11,792 nt of DNA from Holophagaceae bacterium (lineage in GTDB: Bacteria > Acidobacteriota > Holophagae > Holophagales > Holophagaceae), in assembly GCA_003158505.1 (NCBI GenBank), contig PMJK01000116.1, forward strand, positions 11,574 to 23,365. The letters run 5' to 3'. Positions 1 through 5,400 of the stretch are shown piece by piece; position 1 is the stretch's first letter; every line of letters starts with the position of its first letter. The notes beneath the pieces were generated by a model. The model was not told where the DNA came from. It did no database searches and was given only the letters and a program-made list of their open reading frames with translations. The translations under genes were made by a program, and so were the position numbers.

Positions 1-168
1 TCCACCAGCGCCCTGCTGACGGCTCTCATGAATGGGCAGAGCAACGCCTCAGATCCCAGCGCCCTCCTGGGCCTTCTCTCTGGAAATCAGGGCCAGAGCA
101 CCCTCTTCGACTACCTCCAAAACCCGGGTGGTGACTCTGGCAGCAGCGCCCTCTCGATTTTCGGCTGA
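1..168 (+). CDS. C-terminal fragment of a small Ser/Ala/Gly-rich hypothetical protein
   Basis: An open frame enters from the left edge and ends at TGA 166-168, giving 55 visible residues. The fragment is rich in Ser, Ala, Leu, Gly and Asn and ends in Ser-Ile-Phe-Gly. No known domain is recognised and the start lies outside the window. It has the same low-complexity character as the four plus-strand genes that follow, and its short hydrophobic-plus-glycine ending recalls the Leu-Asn-Leu-Leu-Gly end of the protein at 1335-1985. They may therefore be members of one small-protein family, but this is inference from composition. That the frame is coding is likely but not certain, because only 168 bases are visible. 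Confidence 0.55.
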   Translation, partial: STSALLTALMNGQSNASDPSALLGLLSGNQGQSTLFDYLQNPGGDSGSSALSIFG

Positions 169-195
169 TCGGACCACCACAGTCAGAGTTCTATC

Positions 196-215
196 TCTCG
201 GTGGGACCACCGAGA
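196..215 (+). promoter_or_regulatory. Perfect 9-bp inverted repeat just upstream of the first His-tract gene
   Basis: TCTCGGTGG at 196-204 is the exact reverse complement of CCACCGAGA at 207-215, with only two bases between; as RNA it would form about 8 base pairs with a 4-base loop. It lies after the stop of the preceding gene (168) and 7 bases before the GGAG ribosome binding site (223-226) of the next gene. There is no T-run after it, so it is not a standard terminator. It could be an mRNA leader hairpin affecting translation, or a dyad operator. The octamer GGACCACC in its right half also occurs at 171-178. Confidence 0.4.
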
Positions 216-233
216 CTCATCTGGAGAATGTCT

Positions 234-587
234 ATGATCAATATCAATCAACTGCAGAGCCCTTCGGCCATGGCTCAATTGCTGGGGATCCAGCAGCCGA
301 CGCAGACGTCCACGGCCGCGTCGGCCCAGGCAAATCCCTCCCAGACCGCAGGGCTGGACAGCCTGTCCATCTCCAGCGCGGCCCTGCAGGCCCTCCAGGG
401 GCTTGGGCTGGATGCCTCCCAGACGCAACCGGACCAAACCAGTGCCACCACCTACACGGCCCATGGTCACCACCATCACCATCATGGAGTTGCCCAGGCC
501 CCGCAGGGGACCTCTGCCCAGGCGAGCAGTCAGTCCGCCCAGATGCCCCCGGTCAGCCAGACAGACGGGACCACTGCGGGCAAATAG
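234..587 (+). CDS. Small low-complexity protein with a natural six-histidine tract
   Basis: The product has 117 residues and no recognised domain. It begins Met-Ile-Asn-Ile-Asn-Gln and is rich in Gln, Ala, Ser and Thr. A central stretch (about residues 41-56) could form an amphipathic helix. Residues 77-85 are His-Gly followed by six consecutive His and Gly; the tail is again Gln/Ser/Ala-rich. There is no signal peptide and no membrane segment. Start choice: ATG 234 is preceded by GGAG at 223-226 with 7-base spacing; ATG 228 would be too close, and GTG 201 lies inside the upstream dyad. The His tract suggests binding of a transition metal such as Ni, Zn or Cu, but function is unknown. The neighbour at 747-1199 has the same general plan, so the two may be diverged paralogues. 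Confidence 0.7.
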   Translation: MININQLQSPSAMAQLLGIQQPTQTSTAASAQANPSQTAGLDSLSISSAALQALQGLGLDASQTQPDQTSATTYTAHGHHHHHHGVAQAPQGTSAQASSQSAQMPPVSQTDGTTAGK

Positions 588-659
588 GTGATCGGGTGCC
601 CAAGGCTGATGGGTTCAAGGGATTGTTCCATCGTCAGCACAAATTTCTTCATTCAGTCT

Positions 660-686
660 TAATGAAATGCCCCGGTCAGCCGATAA
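660..686 (+). promoter_or_regulatory. Sigma-28 (FliA-type) promoter candidate
   Basis: GCCGATAA at 679-686 matches the enterobacterial FliA -10 box in all eight bases. Exactly 11 bases upstream lies TAATGAAA (660-667), which shares the conserved TAA and the G with the -35 consensus TAAAGTTT. The expected transcription start is near 693, giving a leader of about 54 bases before the ATG at 747. The leader contains a weak hairpin (707-722) and the strong ribosome binding site. That FliA-type factors recognise this pattern is established knowledge; use of this site in this organism is inference. Confidence 0.5.
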
Positions 687-746
687 CAAAGCCACGTCAG
701 AAGGCACAGGGACGGAGCCCTGGTCACCGACTCTCAAGGAGGAGAA

Positions 747-1199
747 ATGTCAGACCTTAGTGTTTCTTCTGCAACCAGTTCTGTTGGTTCGACCCAGCAG
801 AGCCAGTGGGCCCAGGTGAAGAACCTGTGGGATCAGCTCGGCCAGGCCCTGCAGAAGGGTGACCTCGCGGGTGCCCAGAAGGCGTTCGCAGCCCTGCAGG
901 CGAATGCTCCCCAGGGCGCATCGCAGGCTCAAGGTGCTGCCACCCAGAACGGGCAGGGGAGTTCCTCGCAGAACCCGTTGAACACACTCGCCTCAGCCCT
1001 GCAGAGTGGCAACCTCGCGGCCGCCCAGCAAGCTTTCTCCCAGGTCCAGCAGGCCCAGGGGCACCATCACCATCATCATCATGGGTCCCACTCGAGTACC
1101 AGCACGCCTACATCCGCTCCATCGGATATGGCAACTTCCAGCACGAACTCTGGGAATGTCACCATCAACATCAGCGGCGGCAACAACATCATCACCTGA
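747..1199 (+). CDS. Two-repeat helical protein with a natural seven-histidine tract
   Basis: The product has 150 residues. ATG 747 is preceded by AAGGAGG (737-743), an almost ideal ribosome binding site. Two helical repeats are visible, residues 31-51 and 81-101. They share 12 of 21 positions, including Ala-Leu-Gln, a Gly, Leu-Ala, Ala-Gln and Ala-Phe. Each reads like a short alpha-hairpin in which Gly-Asp or Gly-Asn forms the turn. Similar repeats occur in uncharacterised proteins of Acidobacteriota, as far as I recall. Seven consecutive His follow at 106-112, then a Ser/Thr-rich linker and a short tail with alternating Val/Ile/Asn residues. There is no signal peptide or membrane segment. 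The gene has its own probable sigma-28 promoter and terminator and so looks monocistronic. Function is unknown; metal binding and export are possibilities only. Confidence 0.8.
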   Translation: MSDLSVSSATSSVGSTQQSQWAQVKNLWDQLGQALQKGDLAGAQKAFAALQANAPQGASQAQGAATQNGQGSSSQNPLNTLASALQSGNLAAAQQAFSQVQQAQGHHHHHHHGSHSSTSTPTSAPSDMATSSTNSGNVTINISGGNNIIT

Positions 1200-1216
1200 T
1201 CTGAGTTCCTTTTTTG

Positions 1217-1251
1217 CCGGGTCCGGGCAGATCCCTGGACCCGGTATTTTT
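1217..1251 (+). terminator. Rho-independent terminator of the His-tract repeat gene
   Basis: CCGGGTCC at 1217-1224 pairs perfectly with GGACCCGG at 1237-1244. Three further G-C pairs (1225-1227 with 1233-1235) extend the stem across a one-base bulge. A T-rich tail, TATTTTT, follows at 1245-1251. It starts 18 bases after the TGA of the gene at 747-1199. Confidence 0.9.
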
Positions 1252-1334
1252 GTACGAGGTAAAAAGGGGAATTTGATCAAGCCCCTCATGGATTCAGCCT
1301 TTCTTGCCGAAGCAAAGGATTAGAGGTGGTTTCC

Positions 1335-1985
1335 GTGGACATTGGATCTGCCAGCGCCTTGGCTCTCTACAACTACCAGACGACTCTGAACAACTACGGC
1401 CAGGGGACAACCTCTTCTGCCAACACGGGCAGTTCTGCGGCCAGTTCAAGCAGTTCAGCCTCCAGCTCGAGCAGTTCGACGTCCAGCGCGAATGATGCCC
1501 AGGATGCAGCGGTTCTCCAGGCCCTGGCCAACGCCTATACCAGTCTGACCACCAACTCGAATGGGATCCTGCCTGCGCCTGACGCCCTCTCCGCAGCGGC
1601 CGGAACCAGCAGCGCCCTCGGCTCGCTGGTGAGCGGGATCTATTCGGAAGCCGCTGCCAGCGGCAAGACCTCTTTGAACCTATCAAGCCTCTCCGCCTCC
1701 GCGGCCTCGGTGGGGGGGCTGAATGCCACCACCGCATCCATCCTTTTCTCCGGGAGTGCCAGCAATGGGTTGGACAACATCTCGTCTTCAGCCATCAACT
1801 TGAATGCGACCCTGGCCCTGGCTTCCTATTCCAACCACCTGAATGACATTCCAAATAGCAGTGCCGCAGTTGCCGCCACTGCTGCATCGGCCGGGACTGA
1901 TTCGACGCAGCCTTCGGATGTCCAGAACGCAATACTGTCCGCTCAGTCTGCCTCGTTCAGCAGCACGCTGAATCTTCTCGGATAA
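1335..1985 (+). CDS. Ser/Ala-rich hypothetical protein with a serine-rich linker
   Basis: The product has 216 residues and matches no family I recognise. The N-terminal 20 residues contain an aromatic helix-like segment (Leu-Tyr-Asn-Tyr-Gln). Residues 31-52 are a nearly pure Ser/Ala/Thr linker. The remainder (55-216) is Ala/Ser/Leu/Asn-rich and ends in Leu-Asn-Leu-Leu-Gly. No signal peptide or cysteine is seen. Start choice: GTG 1335 follows GAGGTG (1323-1328) at 6-base spacing. GTG 1326 is an in-frame alternative, with AGGA at 1316-1319 as its possible binding site, and would add three residues. A weak sigma-28-like box, GCCGAAGC, lies at 1306-1313, but it lacks a matching -35. Composition and ending suggest kinship with the truncated gene at 1-168. 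Confidence 0.72.
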   Translation: MDIGSASALALYNYQTTLNNYGQGTTSSANTGSSAASSSSSASSSSSSTSSANDAQDAAVLQALANAYTSLTTNSNGILPAPDALSAAAGTSSALGSLVSGIYSEAAASGKTSLNLSSLSASAASVGGLNATTASILFSGSASNGLDNISSSAINLNATLALASYSNHLNDIPNSSAAVAATAASAGTDSTQPSDVQNAILSAQSASFSSTLNLLG

Positions 1986-2088
1986 CGGGCGACTTAAAGC
2001 AATTTTCGGTCCTGAGGCCAGGGGATGATGCGGTTGACTCAGGCCCCCGGAAGATCGATGTTAGGGGAGTTCCCAAAAGCGGTGCCCC

Positions 2089-2433
2089 ATGGCCCTCGGC
2101 TCGATGCCCATCATTCCCATGAATCGAATACAACCGGACCCAGAGGCTCGGTTCCAGCGTTTTGGTGCGAATAATTCCCAGTTGTACGGCAAACCGATGG
2201 TTGGTCCAGTTACCCCTAAGGCTCAGACATCCCAATCACAACCGACGGTAGTTTCTCGCACCACCCCTGCACAGACCGCCGTACAGAGCGCTCCTGAGGG
2301 TAGTCGAGGAGCTGGGGTTGGCCAAGTTCCATTGCCCCCGGAAGTGTCTCCCGGCTACTCGAGACAGGCCGGAAACCCATCTGGGACAGTGATAGTCCCA
2401 CAGCCGGGTTCCTATCTGAACACGAAGGCTTAA
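2089..2433 (+). CDS. Small Pro/Gln/Ser-rich hypothetical protein
   Basis: The open frame encodes 114 residues, rich in Pro, Gln, Ser, Gly and Val, with no Cys, no membrane segment and no recognised domain. It is probably disordered. ATG 2089 is the first available start, since the frame is closed by TAG at 2062-2064. No convincing ribosome binding site precedes it: GGGGAG at 2065-2070 is about 18 bases away. In-frame ATGs also occur at 2104 and 2119. It fits the preceding run of low-complexity genes in strand and character and ends 52 bases before the stop of the convergent synthetase gene. It may be real, but a chance open frame is possible. Confidence 0.45.
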   Translation: MALGSMPIIPMNRIQPDPEARFQRFGANNSQLYGKPMVGPVTPKAQTSQSQPTVVSRTTPAQTAVQSAPEGSRGAGVGQVPLPPEVSPGYSRQAGNPSGTVIVPQPGSYLNTKA

Positions 2434-2485
2434 TTCAGCGCGGAACCAGTCTGGCGCCCCAGGTCGAAGAATCAATGGCAGGTGT

Positions 2486-5400
2486 TTAGCCCATGGCGAG
2501 GGCCACCAGGTAGTTCCGACCTTCTACGCTGTGCTCCTGGAGTTCGATGCACCATCCGTGGGCGAGGTGTTCGCTTCCACAGAGGCGTCGCAGCGCGATT
2601 CCATCTTCACCACTCGACCCTAACTCGATCTGGTCCATGCCATAGCTGAAGCCCTGACCGAGGGCTTTAAGCACTGCTTCCTTGGCTGTCCAGAGGGCGA
2701 GGAACCTCCGCCATCGAGCTTCCAGGGGCACGCTTTCGGCCCAATCTCGCTCGGCTGGAAGAAACAGCTCCGAGGCCGCAGCGAGGGCCTGGGACGGTTG
2801 CAACAGCTCCAGGTCCACACCAATCCGTCCACACTGGGCGATGGCCAAGACCTGGGCTCCAGGTGCCCGGGCCTGGCTGATGGCTAGGCTGCGACCCTCC
2901 ATATCCTGGGCCCGGGGACGACCGTGGACATCGGGTTCCAGGAGGATCACGCCCCTTTTTGAAAGTGTGGACGCCCGCGCAGAGGTCGTTCCGACATCCA
3001 GCATGAGCTGGACTTCGCTCCGGCAGAGGAGCAGCGGCAACCCAGGCTCCGCTGCGGGTGAAGGCAGCGGCCGGGAGGGACGGGCAGGGGAGCCTTCCCA
3101 CCGGGTTCCTTCCGGAAGTGTCTCGCCTTTCATGAGCAACGACAGGTCCCCAAGGACCGATTTCGGTTCCATGCGCGATCCATACAGGACGACCGAGTCC
3201 GTGCCCACTGAACAGCCAGAGCCGATGTTGATGCGATCCATCTTCATCACGCGGTCCTCGAAGAGGTGGGTCTGGAGGGTACAGTCGGCGTTCAGGTTGA
3301 CCTCATCCCCGATCTTCACCAGGTCGTACTCCGTCAGCCAGGTGCTCTCCATGCAGACCCTCCGGCCGATCCGCGCGCCCAGAAGACGGAAGTAGACCGG
3401 AACGAAAGGGGTCCCCACTAGCAACCGCAACAGCCAGGAATCCGCTAGGTTCTCGTGCATTCCGCTCACAAGTTCGGTCCGCCACACGAAGCTGCACCAA
3501 AGCGGTTTTTCGCCAGGGCGGTAGACCCCCATCACCAGCCATTTCACGACGATCACGAAGAGGCATGCGAATATGCCGCCCAGGAGGTAGAGGAAAGGCA
3601 GGGAGATCGCGGCGGTCCACAGGGATTGGGCCTCCTCGATTTCTGTCATCCCGGTCAGCAGGAGGCTGGTCAGCACCACGAAACCGGTGACGGGGGCCAG
3701 GACCCGGAACTGCTCGATGAAGGCCCGGAGCAGGATCATCCGTTTCGGGGGCCGGAAGGTGGTCTCCTCGCTGAAGGTGGAACTCGTCTGGCGTCGGGGG
3801 AGGTCGATGGCTGGAGACCCCAGCCAGGCACTGTCTACTCTTGCTGCTTCAGTTGGATCAAGGGGCGGCACTGAAAGGACGCCCACCAGGACACTCTCTC
3901 CCAGGATGGTGCCAGCGGGGATCAAGGCACTGTTCCCCACGAAGGCCCGACGACCCACCTGGGTCGCGGCGAGCGTGACCCGTCCCAGGTCCACCCGGGG
4001 CGGACCGAAGGAGACGCAATCGGCGATGAAGCTCTCCTCGCCGATGTCCAGCAGGTCCGGGCATCCAGAGCCTGCAGTGGACACCTCCGCCCAGGCCCCC
4101 AGACGCGCGCCCAGCAAGCGGAACCAGGGCGCCAGGTATACGGTCGCGTAGAGCGGGGCCAAAAGGTCCAGGCCCATGCTCATGAGGCGGTCCACGTACC
4201 ACTTCCGCAGGATGAATCCGCTATGCAGGTCGTAGTTCCCGGGGCGCACCTTCCCCAGGAGGAGCCACTTGGCCGCGGCAATCTCCAGGGCCAGGAGGAC
4301 CACGAAGGAAAGACCCACCAACGGAGCTACCACCAGGTAGGCGAAGTAGCCGGAGGTATTGGCGTAGAGTTCGTTGATGAGGATCAGACCCGGGAAGATC
4401 GCCAGGAGGAAGGCCACAGGGGTCATGAGTGCCCCCAGGGCCTGGGCCGTGCCGATCCAGAACCGTTGACTGGGCGATGGCCGCGGCAAGTCCACCGAAG
4501 TTCGCTGCCGGTCCGCTTCGGTGGGAGGCAGAGGCCTTGCCGGAGAACCGGTCCAATGCTGGCCTGTCGCGATCCGCGTCCCGGTTGGCAGCAGGCTCAG
4601 GTCCTCCAGAATGGCGCCGTCTTCAAGGATGCTTCCGGGGGAAAGAATGGAGCGGCTTCCCACATAGCAACGACATCCAATCCGGATGCTGTTGATCTCC
4701 AGAACTCCGCCTTCCAGTGAGTAGCCACTCAATCGCGCATCCTGGCCGATGCTGGTGTCGTCTCCGATATCCACGAGGTCGAAGGCAGCCAGCGACGTGG
4801 TCCCCAGATGCACATTCCGGCCGATGCGGGCGCCCATGAGGCGGAAGTACAGGGGCAGCCAGGGGGACTCCACGAGATAGTCCAGAGGGGTGGCGGCGAT
4901 CATCCGCTGGGTGAGCCACCAGCGCCAGTAGTAGAAGCCCCAGATGGGATGGCGTCCCGGCTTGATCCGTCCCAGCAGGGTCCATTTCGCGGCGATGGAA
5001 AGGGCGTACATCGCGGGGTAGACCAGGGCCAGGGCGGCCAAAGCGGCGGCGATGCCGAACAGGCGCGGGAGATCCTGATCCTGGCTCCAGCTGTAGACCA
5101 GGTAGGGACTGAGCCACTGGAGGGCATAGAAGCCCAGCAGCGGATACAGGGAAAGGGCCTGGGCCACCGCACACATTCGGTGGCGCCAAGGGGGCACCGG
5201 GCTGGTGGCTTGGAGTGGAGGGGTTGGCAGGGTCGTCCTTTGGGCCGCCCGCGAGTCCATCTCGGCCGCGAGGGCTCGGATGGTCGGAAAGGCGTAGACG
5301 TCGGGGACGGAGAGACCCTCGAATGGAGGCTCCTTCCGCAATTCTGAGACCATGGCGGCGGCCAGGAGGGAATGCCCCCCCAGGTCGATGAAAAAATTCT

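Noticed and set aside
467..488. His tract as an artificial affinity tag or vector contamination
   Set aside because: It is internal, in a natural frame with mixed codons, and no vector, linker or protease-site sequence flanks it.
605..640. Possible terminator after the gene ending at 587
   Set aside because: Only an imperfect bulged stem around CTGATGG and CCATCGTCAG and no T-run; too weak to call.
2011..2043. CCTGAG/CTCAGG inverted repeat after the gene ending at 1985
   Set aside because: Only 6 bp with a 21-base loop and no T-run; could be chance.
1957..2235. 92-codon minus-strand frame
   Set aside because: Overlaps the end of one plus-strand gene and the start of another, has no domain, and no ribosome binding site that I could support.
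2682..3395. 237-codon plus-strand frame
   Set aside because: Antisense to the third module and the transferase domain; no motifs and Arg/Ser-rich.
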